Below are positions 51,101-63,100 of a stretch of DNA of 64,000 nucleotides, piece after piece. The stretch covers positions 10,981,893 through 11,045,892 of the forward strand of contig OZ024807.1 in NCBI GenBank assembly GCA_964017045.1, read 5' to 3'. The notes under the pieces are model-generated. The model was not told the DNA's origin. It ran no database searches and saw only the letters and a program-made list of their open reading frames with translations. Position 1 is the stretch's first letter. Each line of letters starts with the position of its first letter. This DNA is from Omphiscola glabra. Taxonomy: Eukaryota > Mollusca > Gastropoda > Lymnaeidae. The position numbers and the translations under genes were made by a program.

Positions 51101-53926
51101 ACAATGAAAAGAATGCAACAAGGAGCATTCCAATAAGACAATAGATGTCATACTGAAGGCAAGCCCCTTGGTACAAATCTTTAAACTTTGGTTCAAAATA
51201 TATTTTTCTTGTACAAGCCCTACTACAATTGAATTAATCATAAAAAATGTGTTTTAACCCAATATGGGACTTCCATCAAAATAAAATTCTCGAATCTCCC
51301 TTTCATTTTAAAAATAACCGTTAGCTTCCAACTCTTATGGGCTGGTGGTCAAGTATAAATGAAGGCTGCCCCATATTTAATTTGAATGGATTTATAATTT
51401 TTTATTTCAAAGTAAGAACTAAGATTTATTTTTTATAAGGCAAGTCTCATTACATTGCTAATGCAAATTCATGAAAAGCAATGTCATGTGTGATGTCATA
51501 AATACAATATTTTGCAAGACTCTAATATTTTTAGTATGGCTTCTGCATGTAAATGTGTTGAACTAATTTCTTAGTTCTGACATTGCAATAGCAATATATA
51601 TAATATATATAAGTAAAGTACTTTTAAAAACAAAGAAATTAATTATATAAATGTGTTTGTCAAGACTTGGGGAAATTTCTATTTTGTCCATTAAATGGCC
51701 GCCGAATCAATTGATTTTACCTACTTTATCAGGTATATCTATTGCTCCAACTAAACTTTCTACAGCTGATGGAAAACCTTGAAAGTGTTGAGCTTTTGCA
51801 ATAAGACAGGCTTGCTTCACACCTTTGGAAAAAATAATTACGAAAGCAAATTTATTGCAGATTGTAAAAAAATTTTTCCATTGGGAACAAATATGTCTCA
51901 TTTTATTAAAGCATTTCTAGAAACTATTTTTAATTATATTTTTTCAATAGTTGACTCTTGATATAAAAAATAGAATGAAAAAAAAAACGAGTCACCCTCA
52001 AACAGGCGGACATTATCATGATGAATGAAGGCAGGCTCCTGCTTCCAGTCAGGCTGCTGTTCAAGGGGAATTGGCTGAGCACTTCTTGGATCATCAGGAA
52101 CTGGTGGATACCATGTTTCTCTAGGTGTCTCTATTTTGTTGACCTCTATTACGTTGATACCTGATATACCAAAGAAACAGATATGACAAATATTTGTCAG
52201 CTATCAAAATTTCAATTGTTCACAAAGATAATTCATTAATATTAAGATATAATTTAAAAAAGTGCACCTTAATGCCTTCATGATTGCCTTCCCACTGTGA
52301 ATAAACAAATATTAAAATAAATATAATGCAAAAATTGTATTTTCTTAGGTCATTAAGTAATTACCAGTCAATTTATACTATGCTCATTTGTCCCTCCTAA
52401 ATATAACAAAGCAATTTACTGAACCAAAGAAATGTAAAAGCAATTGTTGGTTCTTTTGTTTTTAAACACCTGTGAAGTTGAGTTAGCAATATTAATATTT
52501 TGCTGAAACACAATAATTTTGCGGCTAAAAATTTCAACATCACACAATTTAAAAAAAAAAAAAATGGATTATTTTAATTAGATTTGACTCAGAGCATTAA
52601 CAGAAATCATAAAAGTTATTTTTGATTTAAAAACTCAAAACTTTATTAGAAAATTGAGCAGTGCTCATAAATTCCAATGTTAGTGAATGCCATCAACATT
52701 AACTGAGTTTATAAATGGTGATAACTTTTTTTTTCTGCCAACTGGAGAGCTTTTTCGTGGAAGAGGGCATTAAAAAGTTTTCGCCCCAGTTGAAACAAAC
52801 CCTACCTAGCTACACCTAGATTTATTATAATATATAAAAATCCATGAATTTAGCCCTCTCAAGTCTCACTCTCAAGAACATAATTAAGCCAAACCATACT
52901 ACTGTTAGTCTAGATAGTGCCAATACCACATATCTCAGTTTAATCTTAGTTCAGCTATTGACATGCATGATAAATATGATGCATTTTAAAAATCGATTTG
53001 ATGGCATAAACTTACTCTCACTTATCTGATTAGTGATTATCTATCAATATATTAATATTATTATTACTTCAAATGGCAGTGTTACATTGTTTTTAGGGCT
53101 TATTTGTTATTATTTAACCTTGGCTCTACCCATATAATATTAAGGCAAGGCAGTGTCTACACATCCGGCGACCTGACAAAAAGTGTGGGAGATATAATAT
53201 TCATCCGACGTGAGGCTTTATTTAACATTGTCACTTATTAACCATTTGTTCATTATATTATATATAAGTGAAAAAATGAAATTAAATACAAGCTAATAGC
53301 AAGTTTAAAACAATTTTAGTAATAAGTGAAGATAAAAAATATTACTATAAAAGAATGTTTACAGTCAATAAATGATTATCATGTAATTGAATATAAAACA
53401 AACAAAAACAAATTATAAAAATAAATCATTTATTCAGGAGCTTTACAATAGACTGAGTGTAACTTACTGTAACATATATTTTGAAAGAAAATAATTTCAA
53501 ATAATAGTAGGATTATTTTAACTTCAACCCTATATATTAATACTATTAAACAAACACAATTTTACAAAGAAATAAAGGAAAAATGACCATGTGGTTTGGT
53601 CGCTGGACGAATATCTCGAGAACTTATTTGTCCCATCGCTGGATATGTAGTTAGACACTTCATAATATTTAACTGTTTTAAACTAAAACAATTATCTTAC
53701 ATCTACTTACAAATAATAAGAGGCTTTCATCGACCTATATAATTTGCGTCTACTTTTATATGTTAAATTACTGCTCATGGTATTTCTCAATCTTACCTTT
53801 GGCTATAAGACTTGGTGGAATAGTTGGAGGATAATCGTAGAATTTCCCACGACATCGCCAAACTTTATTCCATCTTCGAACCGTGACGTCACGAAGTCCA
53901 CTACATACGCAAATAGTAAGTCTCAT
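45106..53926 (-). CDS. MRPL37: MRPL37, mitochondrial large-subunit ribosomal protein mL37, nine coding exons
   Basis: mL37 is a metazoan-type protein of the 39S mitochondrial ribosomal subunit. Exons, 5' to 3': 53926-53797, 52160-51996, 51822-51725, 50855-50719, 50207-50089, 48996-48814, 48282-48137, 47006-46923, 45312-45106. They sum to 1269 nt, 422 residues, against about 423 in human. Matches to the family include GVKQACLIAKAQHFQGFPSA (exon 3), an ILRLCQTQI segment (exon 5), PVFPTVDFLETNNYELSSET (exon 6), NPHT and ALARQKYG (exon 7), and LNTLDLDSDNGIKNLVW with FDKFLAVYL near the C-terminus (exon 9). The N-terminus has several Arg/Lys and one Asp before residue 30, compatible with a mitochondrial presequence. 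An in-frame TAA lies four codons before the ATG. All introns are GT/AG and in phase; the exon 6 donor (CAG-GTGGTT) is weak. The short first exon carries a CRE octamer (53884-53891). Confidence 0.93.
45331..45540. repeat. About 80-bp tandem repeat, 2.6 copies
   Basis: AGGAACATGATAGGAAATAT, TACTGTCAATCAACAC(TAGGAGC) and GGAATTGTTACTGTCTATCA recur in order with about 80-bp spacing. It begins only about 20 bp from the MRPL37 exon 9 acceptor. Confidence 0.8.
46500..46710. repeat. About 39-bp tandem repeat, five copies
   Basis: Units AAGCTACACC(C/T)AGTCTCTC followed by ATAGACACTCAATGACAAG, diverged at the left end, well matched from about 46570 to 46710. Confidence 0.8.
47007..48136 (-). other. 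MRPL37 intron 7
   Basis: Contains a short ATATTAAATAATTTATATGA repeat (47095-47170) and the inverted-repeat element at 47177-47781. The ORF at 47869-48096 on the plus strand has no recognisable relative. Confidence 0.5.
47177..47781. mobile_element. 605-bp DNA-transposon relic with TAAGACGCACC end repeats
   Basis: The left end TACTGTATTTTCAACC and the right end (reverse complement TACCATATTTTCGC) form short inverted repeats. Subterminal TAAGA(C/T)GCACC motifs repeat in the same orientation at both ends (three at left, two at right). Such TAAGACGCAC ends are widespread in animal non-autonomous DNA transposons. I cannot fix the superfamily or find transposase. Confidence 0.65.
48283..48813 (-). 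other. MRPL37 intron 6
   Basis: Bounded by the weak donor CAG-GTGGTT and the acceptor TTTTTTTAATAAG. A C run lies at about 48581-48591. The junction is supported by equal spacing to human mL37 between the ET/DT and PHT motifs. Confidence 0.6.
48997..50088 (-). other. MRPL37 intron 5
   Basis: AT-rich intron with donor GTAAGTATT. Several short ORFs are not similar to anything recognised. Nothing else is seen. Confidence 0.5.
50208..50718 (-). other. MRPL37 intron 4
   Basis: Contains a G run near 50390-50403; otherwise unremarkable. It splits a serine codon (phase 2). Confidence 0.5.
50856..51724 (-). other. MRPL37 intron 3
   Basis: AT-rich intron. The donor is AAA-GTAGGT; a second GT four bases on (GTAG-GTAAAA) would shift the frame and is not used in this model. 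No repeat with clear ends is seen. Confidence 0.5.
52161..53796 (-). other. MRPL37 intron 1
   Basis: 1.6-kb AT-rich intron with donor GTAAGATTG and acceptor GGTATATCAG. No exon or clear repeat is seen in it. Confidence 0.5.
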
Positions 53927-54530
53927 TATAAAATCTTAATGATACTAATAACTTGGCATAAATCGTTATTCATTAACAATTGGAAAAATATGTCATTCCT
54001 TTAGCCTTTCACTCAAGAGGTCATATTCATTTGCTTATGGACGTCGCCATTTTCTTCAATCCATGAGGGTATCTTTTACAAAAAATATAACTAAAAATAA
54101 TATCTTATTCATCAATATTAGAAGGTATGTGAGGTCTAAAATATAATATAAAATAATATCAAACTGTTATATTTTATTACCAATTTAATATAGAATTCTT
54201 TAATCTATTTATAAATTATGTTTCAGAATTTTACACAATGATAACTCTTAACCACATAAAAAAGCTAACTTTGTTACCTTAAAGATTTTGGACACGAAAT
54301 ATAACAAATGTATTGTGTGGGTCATAGCTTATCAATTTATGATCGTCAGTGTTCGCTTTGTACAAATTAAAATCGCACCCTCTGAGTGGCGCAGGAAGGG
54401 AGGCAAGAGGGTGGTCTGTCCCAGATGGCACATTTTTCTTTATATTTAGGAGTGGCATTTTTGGTCAACTGCAGAGTTTATTTCCATTAAGAGGGTGAAG
54501 ACGTCAAAAATTTTGGCTCACCCCGGGCAG
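53927..54530. other. MRPL37 upstream flank
   Basis: The presumed promoter and 5' leader of MRPL37 lie in the first few hundred bases (to about 54100). No TATA box is obvious. From about 54380 the sequence turns into a dispersed repeat (see the 54380-54620 entry). Confidence 0.4.
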
Positions 54531-54620
54531 TGTTTCTTTCAGGCATACCTCCGGGGGGGGGGCACTGCCCCCCCCCGGAGCAAGTCAAGTGCCCCCCCGG
54601 GGGAAAATGTGTAAGAAAAA
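54380..54620. repeat. Dispersed GGGTGGTC…GGCGGCA repeat fragment with GC hairpin
   Basis: The 'gaggnnggtggtc..cccagatggcac(a)ttttt…atat…gg(g)tggcattttgg' phrase recurs in diverged form near 39640-39720, 42535-42605 and 63890-63955. It abuts a second repeat with CAGTGTTTCTTTCAG and a strong hairpin (CTCCGGGGG…CACTG…CCCCCGGAG, 54549-54585). A reverse-oriented relative of the second repeat lies at 58470-58550. Confidence 0.5.
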
Positions 54621-56549
54621 ATAATTAAAAAAAAAAAAACTACTCTAAATTTAATTTTTTAAAATTTTTAAAAAGTTATTGAAATGTGTGCCTTTAATCG
54701 ATTACAATTATTGGAACAAATAAAATATCGCTTTGTTCGATATATATTGATGATCCATAGCGTTCAGGTCTTGTTAAAGGCTCGCAGAAATCGATTATAA
54801 ATATGGTATTGTTTTGAAAATTGGCCGCTCCTGATCATAAGCTAAATCTTACTTTTTCTGATTCGCAGATATCGGTATCTTTTATTTAATTTCATTTTGC
54901 AGCTGCAAAAGTTGAAAAACTTTTTAATAACCCTGTATTAAACTACCTTTTCATCGATATAAATGTCTGTAAATTAAATATACCGGTAGTTCTTGCTAAG
55001 AAATAAACATGTGCAATCTGTTTTCAAATGATATTGAAAAATAGTATCATGCTTTAAAAAATCATTTTTAGCAAACATTTTAATGTAGTAGATTCCATAG
55101 ATGTATGCTGACATAGATAAAATGAAAATTTAAAAATAATAATAATAATTTTAAAACAAAAAATTAGGAATTTAACTGTTACATACAAATAGTGGACATT
55201 TCATCATAATTATTAAATCGAGTGTTTCTAATTTTTTAACACAGTTTCGGGAACAGAGTAAAATGATTTTAAAAAATAGTCTTTATTTATTAAATCCCCA
55301 ATGACTTTTCTTTGTTAATATAATAATAATAAACAATCTTCCCCAGCTGTTTGAACTATTTAAAAAAAATTATTTTAAGATGATAATCCAGTAGAAAGAA
55401 TATAATATATATTTAAACAACGAATAAAAAAAAATCGAGTATTTCGATTATCTTGTAAATGCCATTTTTGGTAGTAGTTAAAAAAAATTATATGGAATTG
55501 GTAAAAAAAATTGTTTTCAAGTATAATATCGAAGAGGCAAGTTGTAATGATCTGAAGCAAATTATAGTAGTCTAAATTTCTTAATTAACATTTCAATCAA
55601 CTGAATATTGAGATTGAGAATTGAAACATTAATTGTATACGGAAAAAAATCACACATTAATAAATATATGAGTCTTTTGTAAACAATTCTTGACTTCTGA
55701 ACAATTATGTCGGTTACATATGATTTATAAATAAATACCAATTTTGAAAACCCATAAAGATATAGTCTTTAGCCCTTTTTACAGAAAAGCTTTTTTTCTT
55801 TTTGACTTTGGTGAAACTTGGAAATATTTTGAAATAAACGTATGTTTTTGGTTTTTCTTTTTCGTTCAAAATGTAAAACTATTTTAGAATTTCTTTTTTG
55901 TGATGGATACCTTTTTTGAAAGGAATTCTTTTTTCTTAATTTTAAAAATATTTTGTAGTAAATTCATTATTTTTATGTAGTTGATCCCAAAAATATTTTA
56001 AAATAATAACTTTAAAAATACATTACTTTTCTATTTAAAAAAAAATGTTTGCATACCACTCTTAGTCAAGCAGAGACGTCGCTTGACTTTTTATGGCACC
56101 CGTGCTACTTTTCGTTTTTTTCCTTCCCTACCTAGCAGTAAAAGTTGATAATTTAATGTAATTACAGCCCAACTTTAAGCCCCTAAAATATACGAGGCCC
56201 CATGCAGCTATGTGGGTTGAAAGACCTCACACGATGGCTCTTAGGTCAAATGACACATAAAATCTTAACTAGCATCTCTCCCGTTGCTCTACAGTTAAGT
56301 GTTTAATGATGCGAAACTAAATTTAACTACGGTATGTAAAAATAAAATGCTGTTGCATTTTGAATTTATCAAAAAATTTCCGGGGCCTATAAAGTTTTAA
56401 GGGGCGAGTCTAAGCTAAGGAGTATCTCTCGATAAAAAACATACCCTAAGGGATCCCAATTGGACTGAATTTATTTAATATTGTGCTGGTGGAAGAGTTA
56501 GTGATGTCCTGTTATTATCGTTATTTCTAGAGCTTCCCACCCAAATATC
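54621..56549. other. Intergenic AT-rich stretch
   Basis: Very AT-rich with many homopolymer A and T runs. I see no gene, no transposon ends and no tandem array in it. Confidence 0.45.
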
Positions 56550-57890
56550 TGAAATGTTTACATTAGTGGCGCTTCATCCCATTTAGGGCCCTGGCCTGAT
56601 CCACCCCATTCTTCCATTGGATCGATTCATCGCTTTACACCTCCATGTGCGAACCCCAACCTTTGTAAGCCCTTCTCTACATCGTCAATCCATCTCAGTC
56701 TTGGTCGACCGGTGAGCCGTCTGCACCTAGGTTTCTGCCTGTAAATAGTTTTTGTTGCTCCAGAATCCGGCATCCTTTCAATGTGTCCTGCCTAGGGCAG
56801 TCTGCCTTTTTTTATATTGTTGTCACTATGGATGGGTATTTGTACAATTGATATAGCTCTTGGTTTATACGGATTCCCAAAACAAAATTGTCTATCATCG
56901 GGTCATATATTTAGCAGGTTCTCTGCTTTTCTGGTAGGAACCAAGTCTCACTACTGGTCTTGTGATAGTGGTGTATACTACCTTCTTTGTTCCCTTAGCA
57001 AGATTTTTGCTTTGAAGTAGCTTTTGTAAATTGAAATAAGAACGGTTGCATGCTGTTATTCTTTCTTGCACCTCCGATTGTATTTCCTCTTGCTTATTTA
57101 TAGTCACCCCTAGATATTTGAAAGTAGCTCAAAGGCGTAGATGTTCATATTGATGAAGTCATCAGTGTGTATTTCCTGACATTATCATAAATATTGCCTT
57201 CGCTTTATTTACACCAAGACCAGCTTTGACTGTCACATCTTCAAGTTCCCTGAAAGTTTTAATTATATCATCAATGCTGTTTCTACCAAGTAGCGCTATA
57301 TCGTCTGTGTAGGCCAGGTATTGCAGTGGCTGGCTTCATAAAGTTCCTTATGTGGTTGTTCTGTACCACCTCTCAGGTGCTCACACGTATGTTTCTAATG
57401 CTTTTTTCTTAAGTGATGTTGAAAATGATACACGGATTTCCTTGTCTGAGGCCCAGATTGATTGGGAACTCCCTCAAGTACTCCCTCTGTACTTTGATTC
57501 TACTTTTGTAGTTATCCATCGTCATATGTATGAGTCGGGTAAGTTTGTTAAGGACTCCAAGTTCCAGCACAGCATCGTTCATGTATTTCCTGTCTATGCT
57601 ATCATAACCTGATTTGTAGTCCAGATATAGTTGTTGTATGTTGATGTATTCTTAGCATTTTTCTACGAGACATCTAACAGTAAATATATGAACGTTTGAA
57701 ATGCCCCTTCACACATTGTCTTAAAGATACATTGAATACAGTGCATGATACCCTCCCTAGGTAACTCTTGTTACCAGTGAAATATCCGTATCAACACCAG
57801 GCACAGAAACATTGCAAATCCCATCTACATTCATAGGAGCCATAATGATCAATAAATTGATCGTGGGCCCTTAATAGACAGAAAAAGAAG
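56550..57890 (-). pseudogene. Decayed LINE reverse transcriptase (non-LTR retrotransposon 3' half)
   Basis: Minus-strand fragments in several frames line up with a LINE RT in order: LYLDYKSGYDSIDR and KLTRLIHMTMDN, FPINLGLRQGNP (about 57640-57430); QYLAYTDDIALLGRN (about 57330), where the catalytic Y-x-D-D box reads YTDD; FKYLGVTINKQEEIQSEVQE and ITRPVV (about 57120-56950); GHIERMPDS, GRPRLRWIDDVEKGL (about 56800-56650). Frameshifts and stops separate them, so it is inactive. The upstream end carries a CCCACGATCAATTTATTGAT motif near 57840. Confidence 0.85.
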
Positions 57891-58871
57891 AAGAAATTTA
57901 GTTTGTGTCTGGCACTGGTCGCCATAATGCCTCCCCCGACGCTTGAAAAATTATTTCCCCCAATCAAATGAAAGTCTTATCAAAACATTCGAATCATGTA
58001 TACTCCAAAATGCACCTTTTGATTATTAAACAATCACACATTTTCTGCTGCCCTACTTCCCGATAAAAATTACTTGCCATGACAGCCAAATTTGGTGCTG
58101 ATATATACTGCCCAGCGGCGTGCCTAGTGTTAGCGCCACCCTAGGTGGGTTAACTTTTTTGCTACGCTACCTTTCTCGATAGAAACTCTGCAGATGTCCG
58201 TAAAATCCCGCCGCTCTATCTAAAAAAAAAATGACAACTGGGAAGACCAAATGTTCGCCCCCACACTGCTACGTCACTAATGTAAGTCTTTGATGACAGG
58301 GGACAAGATTCATTTTTACACCCCCCCCTTCCCTCCCCCCCCGTTAAACTCTGAAACCTATTATTTTCATCCATTAACACTATGCCCATTAGATGCCCCC
58401 GCTAGTCTGGCGCCCGGGGACATATGTCCCATCTGCCACCCCTTAGCTACGCCTTTGGCCACTGAAAAACTGGCACTGCCCCCCCGAACGTCAAAAGTGC
58501 CCCCTCGGGGGAAAATTTCTGAAAGAAACACTGACCCCGGGTAGCACTGACCCCAGCTTCGCCATTGCTGAGTTGCTCCTACTACAAAAAAAAAAAAAAT
58601 ATAAAAAAAATGGATGCATTCTAGTTCCACCTTTCCTTACCACAACGTACAGAAAGGCCGCCATGTGAAAGCCTGGATGTTGCGCCTTACGGGAAGTTCC
58701 GCTTGAAAATCTTCCCGATTGTTCGCCCAAAGCTCCATCCATTAATGAGGTTAATGACACTTTTCCCTCCTTCAAAAAAAAAAAAAAACAAAAAAAAAAC
58801 TTTGTCTCAAATATGTCACAAAGTTTTTGACATCTTCATTATAAATTGTCACAAATTCGCGCGCCTCCCCC
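57891..58871. other. Intergenic repeat relics
   Basis: Includes a GGCGTGCCTAGTGTTAGCGCC phrase (58114) and a member of the GGGGACAAGATTCATT / CTATTATTTTCAT repeat (58298-58440; relatives at 34421-34610 and 63221-63400). A fragment related to the 54.5-kb hairpin repeat (58470-58550) and A runs follow. No gene is seen. Confidence 0.4.
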
Positions 58872-59046
58872 CAGTGGCGTAGCGAGCTTAACTCGCGCCC
58901 GGGGCACAATACCTTTTTAGCGCCCCCAATACCTTTTTAGCGCCCCCCCCCATTCGAAAACCATACAATATTATAGTAAAATATACCATTTGGCGCCCCT
59001 TTGTGAGTAGCGCCCGGGGCATGATGCCCCCCTCACTACGCCACTG
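58872..59046. mobile_element. hAT-like MITE, CAGTGGCGTAGC family, copy B
   Basis: Begins CAGTGGCGTAGCGAGCTTAA and ends ACTACGCCACTG, a 12-bp inverted terminus with one mismatch. Flanks CCTCCCCC and CCGCCCCC match at 7 of 8. It contains a duplicated 'AATACCTTTTTAGCGCCCCC' phrase. About 1 kb from copy C. Confidence 0.85.
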
Positions 59047-59284
59047 CCGCCCCCCTTGTTTTTCTAGATGCGCTACGTCATTTATGCGTTGCCCCTTAGC
59101 CAATATTCTTTCCTTTTAAATAAAAATTAGTACAAACAGCCCATTGACCGGGAGAAGTTGTGCTAAGGAGTGTGGGCCTACGTTACAACATACACGACAG
59201 TACGCATAAGATCTCCACCGTTTCGAGCTGTTCAAATGGGGCCTTTGAATCTTTCAGTCGAGTGGAGGAGATTTAGCTTACGAG

Positions 59285-59422
59285 AGGGAGAGGGTGACTG
59301 AGAGAAGAAGTGGAAGAGAGAGAGAGAGAGAAAGCCGAGAGGAGTTATAGTTACAGTGAGGGAGAGAAAAACCTTTAGTAATACCATACCGAAAGAGAGA
59401 GAGAGCGAGAGAGAGAGAGAGC

Positions 59423-59454
<32 letters not shown>

Positions 59455-59460
59455 ATAGAA
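59285..59460. repeat. GA-rich microsatellite
   Basis: GAGA and AGAGAGAG runs, purest at 59392-59453 with interspersed GAGC. Simple-sequence DNA. Confidence 0.9.
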
Positions 59461-59653
59461 TAAAGAGAATCATTGAATAATAGACCATGAAATTAGAAAA
59501 CATAAATTTAAATTAATTGTAATAAAACGCAACATACACGCTTTAAATATAAATAAAAAAGAGCTATTATTAAACAACCCAGCAAAGGCGCCTAGACTAA
59601 CTAAAGTACTGGATTTCCGTTGAAAGGGTTTACTTTAATTTTACACTTCAGAC

Positions 59654-59849
59654 CTGGGCCGGATTTACAGTTTTAAGGGCCCTAGGCCAACAAAAATTTG
59701 AGGCCCCATTTTGAAAAATAAAAAATATTGCTAAGTCTTTTAATTCAAAAATATATATTTTATTATTTACTACTCACAATTTTGGGGCCCCTTATTTCGC
59801 GGGGCCCCTAGGCCACGGCCTCGTCGGCCTGCCTGTAAATCCGGCCCTG
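59654..59849. mobile_element. hAT-like MITE, 196 bp, with perfect 8-bp target duplication
   Basis: The ends CTGGGCCGGATTTACAG and (reverse complement of the right end) CAGGGCCGGATTTACAGG form inverted repeats. Perfect CTTCAGAC flanks it at 59646-59653 and 59850-59857. The CAGGGCCGG terminus and 8-bp duplication indicate hAT. No coding region. Confidence 0.88.
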
Positions 59850-59942
59850 CTTCAGACCAATTTCTCATTTTGTTTCTGTGTTTTTGTGTGTGTGTGTGTT
59901 GTTGTTTTTTTGGGTTTTTTTTTGGAGGAGTGGGGGGGGGGG

Positions 59943-60108
59943 CAGTGGCGTAGCGAGCTTAACTTGCGCCCGGAGCACAATACCTTTTTAGCCCCCCCCC
60001 CTCTATTCGAAAACCATACAATATTATATGTAAAATATACCATTTGGCGCCCCTTTGTGAGTAGCGCCCGGGGCATGATGCCCCCCTTCCCCCCTCGCTA
60101 GGCCACTG
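59943..60108. mobile_element. hAT-like MITE, CAGTGGCGTAGC family, copy C
   Basis: Begins CAGTGGCGTAGCGAGCTTAA and ends GCTAGGCCACTG. Flanks GGGGGGGG and GGGGGGAG match at 7 of 8, though G-rich flanks make this weak evidence. The interior is close to copies A and B. Confidence 0.8.
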
Positions 60109-63100
60109 GGGGGGAGTATTCGTTGGTATTTTATTTTAGTGCCCCCACTAGTTCATTGATAACGACCGGATATACCACAAAGAATCACAACACTCCGCAC
60201 AAACGCATACGTCATTATAAAATTATTGTTGTCTGTTCACCGATGGAGGCTTCTTGCCGACAGGTTCATGTTTTTGTTTTGTCATTTTTTTTTCAGATTA
60301 TCCCCATACTTTGTTTCGCCCATTTGCTTTGATTTTTGCTCGACTCGCTGCTTCCGCTCTTGGCTAACACAACTTACCGCTCCAAAAAATTTGTTTTAAC
60401 AATTTTAATTTCTCATTTCAACTGTTATTTTTTTCAACGAAGGGGAATTTATTTCCGATACGTTATTTGTTTAGTTTTGATTTCTTTTAAGTTTTCCCCA
60501 TACCCCGAGTTTCGTATTTCCACATTTTCCGCAACCGGACAGAGCTGGGAGGGCCCTTCGTTTCTCTTTACGTCCGATGCTCAATAAACCTCTCAGTTAA
60601 ACCGGTATTCATATAGTTGTCTTAAAAGTACACATATTTTTTATGACCATCTCATCATTTAGTACACCTACATTGCACTATCCAGAATATATGGTCATTT
60701 TTAGGGCTGTTGTTGAGATCATATTTTTATTTCATCATGGGGCCACTGTGAGCCTGGGGCCCTAGACTCGTGCCTAGTGGTTGGCCTAATGAATGATCGC
60801 CCACTGTTCCCCGACCCCTCTCACGCGACATGTGTCACATGTCGCTAATTTGCTCGAGAGACCGAGTTTAAAGTCAGAAGTAATGCGCCATTGACTGCAA
60901 AGAGTTCATATTGAACACCGGAAGTTCCTGGCTTCCTGCTCAGAGGGTATCGTCTGCTGTTAGTCTTTGAACAAAGCAACCCTGAAATTTCCCCTTAGCT
61001 TTACTCCACCCCCCCCCCCCAAAGCCCTGACTAGAACATTCCTAGGAAACATATAGTCACCAAAACTTTTATTAACCGATTATAGTACATGAACATCAAT
61101 CTACATACCTTTCAAAAAAAAAAAAAGAAAAACCACCAACAACACAACATCCATCATTTACAGTAGTAATAAATCGGACCAATAAACACATCTCATTCGA
61201 GCATGAAAAAATAAGATTAGAAATATCTGCTTGGGCCAACAAAAAGAAGAAATGTGCATGGATGGACTACGTCAGTTTATGACGTCGGTAAATGCTTGTT
61301 TTTTTTTTACAACTTACCCACGAGAGTGTGATGTTTTGGAGAGATAGGCTAAATACACGTATTGCAGTCAATGAATTATCTATAACAACCCATCCCCTAA
61401 TCCAGTCTACAAACACCCACCCAATGAATTAATTCTCTGTTTTAAACAGGGGTCGATTTCTGCACGAACGCGTGGGAACGGAGTTCCTGAAATTTTTTTT
61501 TTGCTAAGTAATAAATACATATTTATTTTTGGAGGGGTGGAGCGAATCTTTAAGGGCGTCCCCTCACTTTTTCCCCAAGAATCGACCCCTGATTATAACC
61601 CACCAAAAGGGGCGAACCAAGGATATATGGCACCCAAGGTTAAAACTAAACTTTCGCCCCTATAAAAGAGACCTTGTTAAAAAAACACATATAATTCAGA
61701 TTTGAAAAATTCAAATGAAGCCAATCAAGGTATCCTTCACTATTGGACGAGACAGTATTTTTATTCCTATAAGAAAAAAAAAAGTTTTTATTTATAAGTA
61801 AAAAAAATTCCATTTTTTTCCCCAGCCAGTGCTGCAATTTATTTTCTATATATTGGTGGCCGCATGTTTTGGCCGACCACATATTTTTTTTCGAGGTGAT
61901 GCTGCGTCGAAAACCCCGGGCGGCACGAAATCTAGCTACGCCACTGATCAATGTGTCCCATGTATGACTTGGGTGCCTTCAACCTTAATTACACCACTGC
62001 ACTCAAAGAATCGATCGCACATTGTCCCAACGATTCATGTCTCTTGTAGTCTCGTCTGATGCCAGGACGTCATTCTACTGAAAGCATTGTCAGTTCACAT
62101 TTTCTGAACGGCTAACAAAACCTCGAGTGCCACTGATTTGGTTTGTGAAGTAAATGTGGAAAAACAGAAAAAAAACCACCACAAGTCGCTCTTGTACACA
62201 TGCTGCTGACCGGAGCTTCTCGGACAATTCAGCGTGGAGATAATTCTCATTACAACACGCCACCTTTTATACACGTTCTGATTGCCGGTGCTCCTCAAAT
62301 ATTTCAGCGTGGCGATTATTCCAAGGACAGAAAGGGCGTGTTCGAACCACGCCAAGGTGACACTGCATGTAGTTTCGCAACATTGAGACCCACAATCATT
62401 ATGACTAGAGCTAAAGCAACTATTTCAGCTAGATATATATATAGTTACGACCCAATATCACCTGGACGCAAAAACACTTGGGTCCTCCATTCGGGCAAGC
62501 TTTTCAGGCATAATTAGGACTCGCCACCTGCGTGCCCAGTATTAACGTTTCGAATGTGACATCTATTCAGCGGTGTGCCGCCAAGCAAGCATCAATCGGT
62601 TCGGTACTGGTGGGATTTATTTAAATTTAGGAATTTAAGACAAAAAAAAAAAAGGATATATATTTTGACGATTTTCCAAAAACCGGTTCGTTAGAATATT
62701 CAAAATGTAACAGCCTAATCGGCTGGACAACCTCGAACCGTCTGCCTTGGTCATCATCGCTTTGGAATAACGTACAACATAGTTACGGTATTTTGCACAC
62801 AGCTGCTAAAACGTCATTTAATTAAAACTGAATAACATTAAAATGACAGGCAAAAAGAAAAAAATACAAAAAATACGACAATTCCAGTGATACCCATTGT
62901 CAACCAGCCAGTAGCTTACCCAGGAGTGGCGAAGGGGGCGAACTTTCCCGGGGGGTGGGGGGTTGCAGTTTCGAGCCCTTTACTCAACATTAAATAAATC
63001 AAGTCTCAGTGTGTGTAATGCAGGCGCACTTTTAGGAATTCGCCCCGGGCGGTATTGTTAAGTTACCCCATAGCAACGCACAAACATTTCAACGGCGGCT

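Noticed and set aside
58367..60101. Assorted ORFs of 70-94 codons
   Set aside because: They overlap MITE copies and poly-C/G tracts and share peptide text because the elements are repeated.
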